DNA from: SZUA-217 sp034658975
Lineage (GTDB): Bacteria > Actinomycetota > Acidimicrobiia > Spongiisociales > ZC4RG35
Length of the DNA stretch: 64,000 bases
NCBI GenBank assembly: GCA_034658975.1
Contig: JAYEGJ010000001.1
Coordinates: 1-64,000, forward strand
Direction: 5' to 3'
Part shown: in pieces, positions 42,708-50,824 of the stretch
Layout of the letters: each line of letters begins with the position of its first letter
Position numbering within the stretch: position 1 is the stretch's first letter
Position numbers and translations under genes: made by a program
Notes under the pieces: generated by a model
Databases searched by the model: none
Told to the model about the DNA's origin: nothing
The model's input: the letters and a program-made list of their open reading frames with translations, nothing else

Positions 42708-43210
42708 AGACCCTGGCAATTCTCCTCCTCGCAGCTCTCGAGATCGGAGGGGCCTACGGCGAGGCCTCCGCCGAAGTCAGCTCGATTGAAGACGACTCGA
42801 TGGTCGTCGACCTCCAGATTGAAATCCGGACCTCAGCCTCCGCGGTTGTCGTCCATCTCGCTTTCGAGGACGATCCGGCGCTCGCACTCCCTCTTCTCGA
42901 TCGAGGCGACGGACTGTTCGGGATTGTCACCGAACTCGAGCTCAAGAACTACGTCGTCGTGTTCGAGGCGGTAGGGAGCCCAGAAGGGCTGTCCCGACCC
43001 GTTTTTCTCACCGAGCTCGGCGCCGACCTCGATCCAGGCGATGGCAATGGCGGCGGACCGGGGACCGATCCGGATGATGGACTCAGCCCGGAAACCCGGC
43101 AGTTGGGTTGGCTGGCTCTGGCGCTGGCTGCTGCGTCCCTCTCGGCGCTTGCTTTCTGGGTCCTGGGCGGGCGAGACGCCAAGGCAGAGGAATCCTCAGA
43201 GGAAGAGTGA
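42704..43210 (+). CDS. exported protein with C-terminal membrane anchor
   Basis: 168 residues from ATG 42704. Signal-like N-terminus (MKTLAILLLAALEIGGAYG), a beta-rich domain of about 95 residues (VVDLQIEIRTSASAVVVHLAF), a GDGNGGGPGTDPDDG linker, one helix (LGWLALALAAASLSALAFWVL) and an acidic cytoplasmic tail (EESSEEE). The first segment could also be a short helix in a two-span protein. I do not recognise the domain. Coupled to GDPD by the ATGA overlap. Confidence 0.72.
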   Translation: MKTLAILLLAALEIGGAYGEASAEVSSIEDDSMVVDLQIEIRTSASAVVVHLAFEDDPALALPLLDRGDGLFGIVTELELKNYVVVFEAVGSPEGLSRPVFLTELGADLDPGDGNGGGPGTDPDDGLSPETRQLGWLALALAAASLSALAFWVLGGRDAKAEESSEEE

Positions 43211-43211
43211 A

Positions 43212-43709
43212 GTGATCCGAGCAGCAGCGGCCAAGGACGCCGACTCACTCGGACAGCTACATGTCGAGACCTGGCAGGCGGCCTATAGGGGCGAATTCCC
43301 CGACGAGTACCTCGATGGGCTCGACGTCGGGGGACGGATTGATTGGTTCCGTCGTGCGATCGAGGAGGAACGCGAGATCCTCGTTGCCGAAGCCGACGGC
43401 TGGGCGGTGGGGTTTGCCAGCTTCGGCCGGTCGCGGAGCAACGAATGGGGAGAGATCTACGCCGTCTACGTGCACCCAGACCATTGGGGCGAGGGACACG
43501 GGTTTCAACTCATGGCAGCGGCGGAGACCCGGCTTTCCGAGATCGGATTCGACCAAGCGCTGCTCTGGGTCCTCGACTCCAATACCCAAGCCCGGTCCTT
43601 CTATGAACGCCAGGATTGGACACTCGGCAGGCCTGTGAAGCTAGACGAGATCGGCGGGGTTCAGGTCACTGAGGTTCGTTATGAGAAGCAGCTTCGAGAC
43701 GCGACCTGA
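43212..43709 (+). CDS. GNAT-family N-acetyltransferase
   Basis: 165 residues, GTG start one base after the previous stop. GNAT layout: IRAAAAKDADSLGQLHVETW early, then EIYAVYVHPDHWGEGHGFQLM with the acetyl-CoA pyrophosphate loop, LLWVLDSNTQARSFYERQDW at the end. The target amine is unknown. The last 44 bases overlap the convergent ispD gene, which is unusually long for two conserved genes. Confidence 0.88.
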   Translation: MIRAAAAKDADSLGQLHVETWQAAYRGEFPDEYLDGLDVGGRIDWFRRAIEEEREILVAEADGWAVGFASFGRSRSNEWGEIYAVYVHPDHWGEGHGFQLMAAAETRLSEIGFDQALLWVLDSNTQARSFYERQDWTLGRPVKLDEIGGVQVTEVRYEKQLRDAT

Positions 43710-44325
43710 CCATCTCGAGATCGGCCTGAAAAGTGACCTTGATGTTCTCCCGGTCTCCCTCGACCAGGGCGATGTCCAGATCTCCGAAACGTTGGACGAC
43801 CTCGACGGAGTCGTGAGCGACAACCGCGGTTTGTGCGGCCTTCACATAGGCAGCCAGAAGGCCGGGGCCACGGAAGACCTGGGGTGTCTGCACCGTCACA
43901 GCGTTGACAATCGGCCGTAACGACAGACTGTCGACGAGGAGACGCTCCGGTTCGAGGGTGGGAGCTGCCCCTCCTACCTCGTCCGCCTTCTCGAACAGCC
44001 TTTCCATTAGGGAGGCTTTGACCAGCGGGCGGGCGCCGTCGTGGATGCCGATGAGGTCGTACTCCCGTCCTAGTGCCGCCAGCCCGGCAAGCTCGCTGTC
44101 GGTGCGGGTCTGACCGCCCTTGGTCACGATGATGTCGTGCCCGAGGTCCTTGAATGGTTGGACCAGATCGGAGCGGGCCACCACCACAACGGTGTCGGAC
44201 ACGGCCGACACGGCTTCGATGGTGTGAGAGATGAGGGGCTTCCCGCCGATGTCGGCGAGCAGCTTCTCGCCACCAAAACGGGTCGCAGAACCGGCAGCCA
44301 CCACGATCATCGCTCTTGAAGCCAT
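43666..44325 (-). CDS. ispD: 2-C-methyl-D-erythritol 4-phosphate cytidylyltransferase
   Basis: 219 residues (ATG 44325; TTG 44328 possible). IspD transfers CMP to MEP in the non-mevalonate isoprenoid pathway. The nucleotide-binding loop is VVAAGSATRFGGEKLL, with IGIHDGARPLV in the middle and VTVQTPQVFRGPGLLAAY after; the last part ENIKVTFQADLEM is also conserved. The classic G-x-G-x-R-x-G loop is AGSATRFGGEK, close to consensus. No ispF partner adjoins. The minus-strand start is 24 bases from the divergent hypothetical gene. Confidence 0.9.
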   Translation of the reverse strand: MASRAMIVVAAGSATRFGGEKLLADIGGKPLISHTIEAVSAVSDTVVVVARSDLVQPFKDLGHDIIVTKGGQTRTDSELAGLAALGREYDLIGIHDGARPLVKASLMERLFEKADEVGGAAPTLEPERLLVDSLSLRPIVNAVTVQTPQVFRGPGLLAAYVKAAQTAVVAHDSVEVVQRFGDLDIALVEGDRENIKVTFQADLEMVRSRLEAASHNEPQ

Positions 44326-44349
44326 CAAGACGAGAGTACCTTTGAGATC

Positions 44350-44682
44350 GTGCTGACTGTTTCAAGGCTCGTCGAGGGCATGGGCGACGGCGACTGGGTG
44401 GTCGTTCGGCCCGACGGCGAGATCATCGACATCGAGATTCCCAAGGACATCGGGCCGGCGACGTTGATGGTCGGACCGGTGACCGATGCCCTCAAGTCCC
44501 ACGATGGGAGGCTTCTCACCGGTGCAATAGACCGTGACCGGGTTTGGGGCGTCGAAGCGTTTGCGTTGAACCGAGTTGTTGTGCGCCGTCTCGACGTCGA
44601 GGAACTGACTCCACTCGAGCTGTGCGAGACCGTCACTAGCTGGCGGCTCGCCTGGCAGAAGAGCGAGATGGGCTCCGACTAG
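44350..44682 (+). CDS. hypothetical protein
   Basis: 110 residues, GTG start, divergent from ispD. Soluble, mixed alpha/beta (VVRPDGEIIDIEIPKDIG, WRLAWQKSEMG). No domain recognised. It ends 30 bases before tyrA and may share its transcript. Confidence 0.6.
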   Translation: MLTVSRLVEGMGDGDWVVVRPDGEIIDIEIPKDIGPATLMVGPVTDALKSHDGRLLTGAIDRDRVWGVEAFALNRVVVRRLDVEELTPLELCETVTSWRLAWQKSEMGSD

Positions 44683-44712
44683 CGGACGGCGGCTCGGCTC
44701 TAATCTTCCCCG

Positions 44713-45807
44713 ATGGACAACCCGGATCTCCAACGTCTTCGTGACGAGATAGGCGAGATCGATCGTCAGATAGTTGAACTTGCCGCGCGTCGGTCCGAGC
44801 TGGCTGCGATGGTCGGCGAGGCCAAACGTGAGACCGGGGCAGCCATTCGAGACTTCTCGAGAGAGAAAGAGGTCGTCGGACGGGCGAGGGAGATAGCCAC
44901 CGGGGCTGGGTTGTCGGAGGATCTCGCCGAAAAGCTGATGCTCGAGTTGATTCGCTCGTCTCTGGTGGTCCAGGAGCGGGATCAGGTGAGAGCTTCTTCT
45001 GCGGGGACCGGACGTAGCGCGCTGGTGATCGGCGGGCTGGGCCACATGGGTAGTTGGTTTGTCCGTTTCCTCGAGTCCCAGGGTTTTGCGGTCGCCGTTG
45101 CCGACCCCTCCACCGGAGACGGCGACTACCAACGCTGGCATGATGCGGACGACCGGTTCGACCTCTACGTGATTGCGACTCCTCTCCCGGTCACGGCCGA
45201 GATCCTTTCCGAGATGGCCGCCAATCCACCGGAAGGCCTGATCTTCGACATCGGATCGCTCAAGACGCCGCTGCGACGAGGCCTCGACCAGCTCGCCGAA
45301 ACCGGCGCCCTCGTCACGTCGATCCACCCCATGTTCGGCGCCGATACCGACCTGCTCTCGGGTCGGCACGTGGTCTTGGTTGATCTGGGGAATGCCGAGG
45401 CGACCTCTCAGGCGAGGAAGCTCTTCTCATCGACCATGGCTTCGATTGTTGAAATGGATCTCGATTCACACGATCGGCTGATCGCATACATCCTCGGCCT
45501 GTCGCACGCCTTGAACATTGCCTTCTTCACCGCCCTCGCCGAGAGCGGTGAGGCGGCGGCGACCCTCGCCGAACTATCGAGTACGACGTTTGATCGTCAG
45601 CTAGATGTTGCCAGCCAGGTCGCAGGAGAGAATCCTCATCTCTACTTTGAGATCCAATACCTCAACCAATACGGCGGCGAGTCCCTTGCGGCCCTGGGAG
45701 CGGCGGTCGATCGTCTGCGTGCAGTCGTCGAGGCCGGCGACGTGGCTGGATTCAGCTCTCTCATGGAGGATGGCGCGGCGTACTTGGAGGAGACGATGCG
45801 CCGTTAG
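44713..45807 (+). CDS. tyrA: bifunctional chorismate mutase/prephenate dehydrogenase
   Basis: 364 residues. Residues about 1-90 are an AroQ-type chorismate mutase (LQRLRDEIGEIDRQIVELAARR, then REKEVVGRARE); residues about 98-364 are prephenate dehydrogenase with Rossmann loop VIGGLGHMGSWF and IHPMFGADTDLLSG. The order is that of the enterobacterial T-protein in the tyrosine pathway. Both active-site groups are in place (Arg in the mutase, His in SIHPMFG). A 53-bp palindrome follows. Confidence 0.92.
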   Translation: MDNPDLQRLRDEIGEIDRQIVELAARRSELAAMVGEAKRETGAAIRDFSREKEVVGRAREIATGAGLSEDLAEKLMLELIRSSLVVQERDQVRASSAGTGRSALVIGGLGHMGSWFVRFLESQGFAVAVADPSTGDGDYQRWHDADDRFDLYVIATPLPVTAEILSEMAANPPEGLIFDIGSLKTPLRRGLDQLAETGALVTSIHPMFGADTDLLSGRHVVLVDLGNAEATSQARKLFSSTMASIVEMDLDSHDRLIAYILGLSHALNIAFFTALAESGEAAATLAELSSTTFDRQLDVASQVAGENPHLYFEIQYLNQYGGESLAALGAAVDRLRAVVEAGDVAGFSSLMEDGAAYLEETMRR

Positions 45808-45822
45808 CCCCCCCCGCTCAGA

Positions 45823-45875
45823 CCGTTCTGTGCGGGTTTACTACGCGTGACGCGTAACTAACCCGCACAGAACGG
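45823..45875. repeat. 53-bp palindrome, copy 2 (bidirectional hairpin)
   Basis: CCGTTCTGTGCGGGTT (45823-45838) and AACCCGCACAGAACGG (45860-45875) are exact reverse complements. The whole element is the inverted copy of 26217-26269 with one different centre base. It lies between the convergent tyrA and HAD phosphatase genes. Confidence 0.92.
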
Positions 45876-45899
45876 TTGGTCGGCATCCGATTTGGCGCG

Positions 45900-46676
45900 T
45901 TAAGCGTCCTTGCGGCCCTTCATGGCCCAATAGGCGAGGACGGCGGCGATCCCGGTGGCTACCGCGGCGCCTGGCACCGCGGCAGATGACAGCTTGTCCC
46001 TCATGGTCACTGCAGACTCGAAATGGCGAACCTCCCACCCGCGCTCCTCGGCGGCGGCGGCGAGTTGGGCATCGGGATTGACCACAACCGGGTGGCCTAC
46101 CGCCTCCAGCATCGGAAGATCGGTGATCGAGTCGGAGTAGGCGTAGCTGCCGGCGAGGTCGATTCCCTCGGCGTGGGCCACGTCGATCATCGCTTGTGCC
46201 TTGTCTGGCCCGTACGCATAGAGCTCTATCTCGCCCGTGTACTTGCCTTCGTCGTCGGTGGCCGACCGGGAAGCTATGACGTCTTCGATGCCGAGGTATC
46301 GGCACAAGGGGCGAACGATCTCCTCGGGGCTGGCCGAGATGACGATGATCCTCCGGCCCGCGCGCCGTTGATCGTCGATGATCGCCAGGGCCTCGGCATA
46401 GACGAAAGGTGACACCACTTCGTCGACCGTCTCTTCGACGAGGGCCTCTACCTCTGCCTTTGACCAGCCTCTCGTCAGACCGGCCAATTCCTCTTTCGCC
46501 CGCTTGAGTTGCTCCTCGCCGGCGCCAAAGGCCTGGTAGTAGGCCTGGGCAATGCCGGCCTTGGCCAGGGTGGATCCGCTCAACAACCCCGCTTTGAACA
46601 TCGGGCGGGTGAAGGCGAGTGTCGACGACTTGGCGATGATCGTCTTGTCAAGGTCAAAGAAGGCAGCCTCGGTCAC
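45900..46676 (-). CDS. HAD-IB family phosphatase with C-terminal membrane helix
   Basis: 258 residues from GTG 46676; the longer frame to 46838 overlaps the divergent gene and is unlikely. HAD motifs: FFDLDKTIIAKSS (DxDxT), ISASPEEIV (motif II), and YSDSITDLPML (motif IV). HAD-IB proteins of this group are phosphoserine-phosphatase-like; many actinobacterial ones act on lipid phosphates. The last 30 residues form a helix (VPGAAVATGIAAVLAYWAM) with a KGRKDA tail, which anchors it to the membrane. Confidence 0.88.
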   Translation of the reverse strand: MTEAAFFDLDKTIIAKSSTLAFTRPMFKAGLLSGSTLAKAGIAQAYYQAFGAGEEQLKRAKEELAGLTRGWSKAEVEALVEETVDEVVSPFVYAEALAIIDDQRRAGRRIIVISASPEEIVRPLCRYLGIEDVIASRSATDDEGKYTGEIELYAYGPDKAQAMIDVAHAEGIDLAGSYAYSDSITDLPMLEAVGHPVVVNPDAQLAAAAEERGWEVRHFESAVTMRDKLSSAAVPGAAVATGIAAVLAYWAMKGRKDA

Positions 46677-46743
46677 CCGGTCAAGATAACCGTTGCGAGA
46701 CGAGGGTCTTGATTCGACCCGGGCGACTTCATATGTTCGAGGC

Positions 46744-47283
46744 ATGGGGAAGGGGAGTTCCCGGGTCCTGGCCGTGCAGTCGCCAGACCCGGTATTGGCG
46801 ACGATCGCACCATTTGCGCTGGCGTTGGCGGCGGGCACGGCGCTCGTGGTCGATTTCGAAAGGAGTGGGCCGCGCTCCTTGGCCGAGTTGGAGGCCGATG
46901 GGCCCCGGCTTGAAGAACTCGCGCCGGGTAGGTCCGGAGTGGCCGTTCTTCCCGGCGGACGGATCGACCTCGGTGTTGCCGTCGATCTGGTGCACCGCTT
47001 GGGAGACAGCTGGCCCGCCGTTGTCGTGCGCCCGCCTGCGGCAGGAGGCTGGCCGGGAGTGACGGTTCCCGTTCTTCCGCTCTATCCGGGGCGTCTCGGG
47101 CCTCGTGAACAGATTGCTGCTGTGTGGCAGCCAATCGGGTCGGGCTCGCGCCCGCCGGGCCCGGGTCCGGTGCTGCCGAGGCTCGGTCGTCGAACGATTG
47201 GTGCCCTTCTCGACGGACGGGTGCCGCCCCGGAGCAGATGGGTCAAGGCGTGGACACCGGTCTGGGGGCTTCCGTGGGCGTAG
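46744..47283 (+). CDS. Tad locus first gene, possible degenerate TadZ/CpaE-like protein
   Basis: 179 residues from ATG 46744. The N-terminal VLAVQSPDPVLATIAPFALALAAG and LVVDFERSGPRSLAEL could be the remains of a MinD/CpaE-like P-loop fold, but there is no Walker A lysine. The rest is proline- and glycine-rich. It directly precedes and overlaps the pilus ATPase gene, which suggests a pilus-assembly role. The TadZ link is weak inference. Confidence 0.55.
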   Translation: MGKGSSRVLAVQSPDPVLATIAPFALALAAGTALVVDFERSGPRSLAELEADGPRLEELAPGRSGVAVLPGGRIDLGVAVDLVHRLGDSWPAVVVRPPAAGGWPGVTVPVLPLYPGRLGPREQIAAVWQPIGSGSRPPGPGPVLPRLGRRTIGALLDGRVPPRSRWVKAWTPVWGLPWA

Positions 47284-48314
47284 TGGATCGAGTGAGCCGT
47301 GCCATCGCCGCCGGCGAGGTAGCCCTCCAGGGAGGGAGCGTGCGAGATGAGGCCCGAAGACGTCTCGGTCACGAGTCGCCATGGATGACCGAGGCGACGG
47401 TCGACGCCGTGGTTCACAGAGTTCTTGGGTTCGGGCCCATCCAGGACTTGATCGAAGACGAGATGGTGACGGACATCCTCGTCAACGGTCCCGATGAGAT
47501 ATGGGCAGACCGTGGCACGGGCCTCGAGCGGTGTGAGGCGCGCTTCTCCTCTTCCGCCGACATCGTGGCCACGGTCGAGAGGGCGATTGCTCCTCTCGGT
47601 CTTCGCATCGACCGCATGTCGCCGATGGTTGCTGCCCGGCTGCCGGACGGAAGTCGGCTCCAGGCCGTGCTGCCACCAGCCTCGGTCGACTTCCCGCTCG
47701 TCGCCATCCGCAGGTTCACCCAGAGAGTGGCCTCCCTCGATGATCTGGTGGCCAGCGGCGCGGCGACCGAGGACCAGGCAATCAGGCTGCGGACCGCCGT
47801 CAGCGAAGGCCGGACCCTGGTGGTGTCCGGCGGCACGGGGGCGGGGAAGACCACCCTTCTCAACGTCCTCGGCGAATTCATAGGGGACGACGAGCGTGTG
47901 GTCACGATCGAGGACGCTGCCGAGCTGTCTCTTCCCGGTCATGTAGTCCGTCTCGAGGCCCGACCCGCCAACGCCGAGGGTGCTGGTGAGATCACCATTC
48001 GATCCTTGCTCAAGTCCGCCCTGCGGCTCCGGCCCGACCGGATCATCGTTGGTGAGGTGCGGGGACCAGAGGCGCTCGATTTGGTCTGGGCTCTGAACAC
48101 CGGCCATCGGGGATCAATGACGACGGTCCACGCCAATTCACCGGAAGAAGCCATCTGGAGGATCGAGACGCTTGCTCTGTCTGCCGGCGAAACCTCGGAG
48201 TCGGGAGTCGTGCGTCAGCTTCGGGCCGCCGTGGACGTCGTTTGTCAGATAGAGCGCACCGCCAATGGTCGGCGGATAACGGATGTCGTCGAGATGGAGG
48301 AGATTGGCCAGTGA
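47238..48314 (+). CDS. tadA: Tad/Flp pilus assembly ATPase TadA (CpaF)
   Basis: 358 residues from ATG 47238 (GGAG just upstream); GTG 47283, sharing a base with the previous stop, would give 343. Type II/IV secretion ATPase: Walker [14 protein letters not shown], Asp box TIEDAAEL, Walker [14 protein letters not shown] and His box [13 protein letters not shown]. It energises assembly of Flp pili. Stop overlaps tadB start (GTGA). Confidence 0.93.
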   Translation: MGQGVDTGLGASVGVVDRVSRAIAAGEVALQGGSVRDEARRRLGHESPWMTEATVDAVVHRVLGFGPIQDLIEDEMVTDILVNGPDEIWADRGTGLERCEARFSSSADIVATVERAIAPLGLRIDRMSPMVAARLPDGSRLQAVLPPASVDFPLVAIRRFTQRVASLDDLVASGAATEDQAIRLRTAVSEGRTLVVSGGTGAGKTTLLNVLGEFIGDDERVVTIEDAAELSLPGHVVRLEARPANAEGAGEITIRSLLKSALRLRPDRIIVGEVRGPEALDLVWALNTGHRGSMTTVHANSPEEAIWRIETLALSAGETSESGVVRQLRAAVDVVCQIERTANGRRITDVVEMEEIGQ

Positions 48315-48937
48315 TCGAACTTTTGGGGCTCGGGCTCGCCGTTGTGGGAGGCATGGACTACCGGCGGGTCGCCGTGCTTGTTCTGGCACTCACCGTCCCG
48401 ATCTTGGTCTTGGTCATGGCGGCCGTATTGGCGTTGAGAAGGCGCCGCAAGGAGGAGACGCTGTCGGCGCTGTTCTGCGAGGGAGTGGCTTCTGAACTTC
48501 GGGCCGGCTCGAATCTCGCCGACGCTCTCGCCGTGACCGCCCGGGGCGTGGAGATAGAAGTAGACGCGGGCAGTGCCGCCGACATGGCACGCCAACTGAG
48601 TGCGCGCCTACCGGACATCGGTCGCGAGCTGGAGGCGACGATCCGGGCTGCGGCGTTCGCAGGGTCCCGAATCGGGGACCTGTTCGATGAGATCGGATCA
48701 CTGGCGATAGCGCAGGCTGAGATCTCACGCGAGGTTCGTGTGGCGACGGCCCCGGCCAAGGTCACGGCATCGATATTCGTCGGAGCGCCCGTCGCCTATC
48801 TGGTCGCTCAGGGAAGATTCGGGACCGTTGGTGGTCTGATCGAGTCGACTGGCCAGCAGGTGGCAGGTTCGCTGGGTCTCGGGTTGTTCATGGTCGGCCT
48901 TGGATTGGTTGGCGTCATCATGTGGCGGGCAGCGTGA
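48311..48937 (+). CDS. tadB: Tad pilus inner-membrane protein TadB
   Basis: 208 residues, GTG start in the tadA stop. T2SSF-type platform protein: N-terminal membrane segments ([37 protein letters not shown]), a helical cytoplasmic part (LADALAVTARGVE ... AAAFAGSRIGDLFDEIG), and two C-terminal helices. It is shorter than usual TadB (about 300) but has the AGS-x2-G-x-LF pattern. Confidence 0.82.
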   Translation: MIELLGLGLAVVGGMDYRRVAVLVLALTVPILVLVMAAVLALRRRRKEETLSALFCEGVASELRAGSNLADALAVTARGVEIEVDAGSAADMARQLSARLPDIGRELEATIRAAAFAGSRIGDLFDEIGSLAIAQAEISREVRVATAPAKVTASIFVGAPVAYLVAQGRFGTVGGLIESTGQQVAGSLGLGLFMVGLGLVGVIMWRAA

Positions 48938-49476
48938 GCACCGCCGCGATAGGAGGGGCAGTCGGGTTCATGGTTGCCGGCCTTCCCGGTGCGCTGGTAG
49001 GCGCCGGTTTGGCCACGGTGGTGTCCAGACGTCGATCGGTCACAGTGCCTCTTCCGACCCGACGCCTCGTCTTGTTGTTGCTTCTGGTCGAGCTCCGCTC
49101 GGGCCTCTCGGTGCTCGCCGCTCTTCAGGGTGTTTCTGAGGGTCTGCCTGATGACCATGATCTGCGGAGAGTGGCTCGCGTCGCAACGGTCTCCGGTCTG
49201 ACTTCATCGCTTTCCGAGGCGTCTCCAAGGTTGCGGCCCTTGGTGGCGCAGCTCGCCCGAGCCCAGCGTTCCGGAAGCTCACTGTCGAATGTTGTTCGCG
49301 TGATGCTCGACCAGGACATTGCCACCGAGAGGGCGGAGCGTTTGAGCAAGGCACGTTCGTTGCCTGTTCGCCTGATGATCCCGGTCACCCTTCTGATGCT
49401 CCCGGGTCTTGTTTTGATGCTCTATGCCCCGAGCCTGCTGCGGCTCTTCGACGACCTCATTGGGGCCTGGTCGTGA
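48934..49476 (+). CDS. tadC: Tad pilus inner-membrane protein TadC
   Basis: 180 residues, GTG start overlapping the tadB stop. N-terminal hydrophobic hairpin (AAIGGAVGFMVAGLPGALVGAGLATVV in parts), VELRSGLSVLAALQGVSE, helical AQRSGSSLSNVVRVMLDQ, and C-terminal helix MIPVTLLMLPGLVLMLYAP, as in the T2SSF domain of TadC. Forms the platform with TadB. Confidence 0.82.
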   Translation: MSTAAIGGAVGFMVAGLPGALVGAGLATVVSRRRSVTVPLPTRRLVLLLLLVELRSGLSVLAALQGVSEGLPDDHDLRRVARVATVSGLTSSLSEASPRLRPLVAQLARAQRSGSSLSNVVRVMLDQDIATERAERLSKARSLPVRLMIPVTLLMLPGLVLMLYAPSLLRLFDDLIGAWS

Positions 49477-49527
49477 TCTCCGCACTTCTCCCCGCACCGG
49501 TCGGCCACCGGTTTGAAAGGAGTGTCT

Positions 49528-49725
49528 GTGACACGTATTTGGTCAATGATTCTGAGCCGCCGGGGAGAGGAGAGCGGTCAAGCGACTGTCGAGTACTTCC
49601 TCGTCATCCTCGCGGCCAGCGCCCTCGCCGTGATCGCCCTGAAGTGGCTTCAATCCGGGAGTGGTGGCGGGTTGCTGGGCGACCTGTTCGGGAAGGTCGT
49701 CTCATGGGTGGTCGGACTGTTCTGA
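49528..49725 (+). CDS. Flp-type pilin
   Basis: 65 residues from GTG 49528 with GAAAGGAG 5 bases upstream. Short basic leader, then the class III prepilin site G-QATVEYFLVILAASALAV with Glu at +5 and Tyr at +6, and a hydrophobic stem. Cleavage after the Gly by a TadV-type peptidase is expected, but no tadV gene is in the window. Main structural subunit of the pilus. Confidence 0.88.
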   Translation: MTRIWSMILSRRGEESGQATVEYFLVILAASALAVIALKWLQSGSGGGLLGDLFGKVVSWVVGLF

Positions 49726-50087
49726 CATCCCAGGAGGGAAGCGTGACCATCGAGTTCTTCCTGGTGATCCCGCTGGTGATCTTGGTCCTGGTTGGTGGTC
49801 TCCAGGTGATCTCGATAGCGCGGGCCCGGGTCGAGCTCGTTGGGGCAGCACGGGAAGGAGTGCGAGTCGCCGCCACGACGCCAGATCCCGCACGGGCGGT
49901 ATCGGCCGTGGAGGCGGCGCTCCCTCCCGGCGTTCGCGACCGGGCGCGAATCTCGGTGGTCAGGCCCTCGGTGGTGGGTCAGCCGGCTCGCGTCTCGGTC
50001 ACGGTGCGTCATCTGCTCGGGGTCCCGTTCCCTGACGGGTTCGGAGTCGACCTCTCCGCATCGGCAGTCATGCGCGTCGAGCGATGA
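49704..50087 (+). CDS. tadE: TadE-like minor pilin
   Basis: 127 residues from ATG 49704, with GGAAGG 7 bases upstream. This start is needed to include the prepilin leader (QEG-SVTIEFFLVIPLVILVLVGG, cleavage after Gly, Glu at +5). GTG 49743, although behind AGGAGGG, would lose it. The C-terminal domain is a small beta-rich head (ARISVVRPSVVGQPARVSVTVRH). The start overlaps the end of the Flp gene by 22 bases. Confidence 0.85.
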   Translation: MGGRTVLTSQEGSVTIEFFLVIPLVILVLVGGLQVISIARARVELVGAAREGVRVAATTPDPARAVSAVEAALPPGVRDRARISVVRPSVVGQPARVSVTVRHLLGVPFPDGFGVDLSASAVMRVER

Positions 50088-50470
50088 AGAGCGAAAGGGG
50101 GGCGGCCGCCATGGCGATGGCAGGCATAGCGGGCGTGCTCGCTGCAGTGGCCATCGCAGCCGCCTCTCTTTCGGTTCTCTACACAGCGAGAGTCCAGGCC
50201 GTCGTGGCGGCCGACGCCGCAGCGCTGGCAGCAGCGCCGGCGACATTCCCGGGAACCTCGCAGGACACTCCGGTCACCGCTGCTCGACAGATGGCGTCCG
50301 CCAACGGAGCGCTCCTCGTTTCGTGTGATTGTCGAAACGATGTCTCACTCTCTGCTCGTGTCGTCGAGGTGAGGACGGCGGTCGAGGTGTCGGTTCCTGT
50401 GTTCGGGAGGCAGAGGGTTCATGCGACGTCACGAGCCGAGTTCGACCCGCGGGCGTGGCTGGTGCCCTGA
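50084..50470 (+). CDS. TadE/TadG-like pilus protein (Rv3654c type)
   Basis: 128 residues, ATGA overlap with tadE. MKSERGAAAMAMAGIAGVLAAVAIAAASLSVL is a pseudopilin-like leader, G-AAAM variant without the usual Glu at +5, then AVVAADAAALAAA. Two cysteines (VSCDCRND) lie in the head. It resembles the secreted Rv3654c-like protein at the end of actinobacterial Tad loci. A 61-bp stretch of the gene (50356-50416) is duplicated at 51652-51712. Confidence 0.78.
   Translation: MKSERGAAAMAMAGIAGVLAAVAIAAASLSVLYTARVQAVVAADAAALAAAPATFPGTSQDTPVTAARQMASANGALLVSCDCRNDVSLSARVVEVRTAVEVSVPVFGRQRVHATSRAEFDPRAWLVP
50356..50416 (+). repeat. 61-bp segment duplicated at 51652-51712
   Basis: Identical over all 61 bases to 51652-51712, same orientation. 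This copy is coding (inside the last Tad gene); the other lies in the spacer before polX. Confidence 0.9.
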
Positions 50471-50482
50471 CCCGACCACCAA

Positions 50483-50763
50483 ACCGGCGAATCGCTCAGA
50501 TCCTTATCACCGATCCTGAGCCACAGATGTTCCACGGTGAGGTCGTCTCTCGAGGCGCTGAGCGTGTCGGCTACATGAGGGCTGCGTCATATGGGCTCAC
50601 CCTCGGTGCTGCGGTCGGCCTGGCGATGATCGAAGCAGGCGAGTCCGTGACCACGGCCTACATCGAAGACGGCTCATGGGAAGTGGAGGTAGCCGATCGC
50701 ATCTATCCAGCGACGGCCTCGCTCCGTCCTCTCTATGATCCCACCTCCGCACGGGTGCGTTGA
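50483..50763 (+). pseudogene. C-terminal fragment of a GcvT/dimethylglycine-dehydrogenase-like protein
   Basis: In one frame: RRIAQILITDPEPQMFHGE, then VSRGAERVGYMRAASYGLTLGAAVGLAMIE and a PLYDPTSARVR end. This is the pattern of the last 85-90 residues of GcvT-like domains in FAD-dependent dimethylglycine/sarcosine dehydrogenases. The preceding 700 or more residues are absent; the frame upstream merges with the 3' end of the Tad gene in another frame. ATG 50527 could start a 78-residue peptide but it has no convincing ribosome-binding site. Probably a relic. Confidence 0.7.
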
Positions 50764-50824
50764 GCGTCCGTTTAGCGGAGTGATGTAGGTTTGCGTCGCA
50801 AACATTTCGTATTTGGAGGAATGA

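Noticed and set aside
49743..50087. GTG 49743 with AGGAGGG as start of the TadE-like gene
   Set aside because: It would remove the prepilin leader and cleavage glycine that the sequence otherwise preserves; ATG 49704 also has a good ribosome-binding site.
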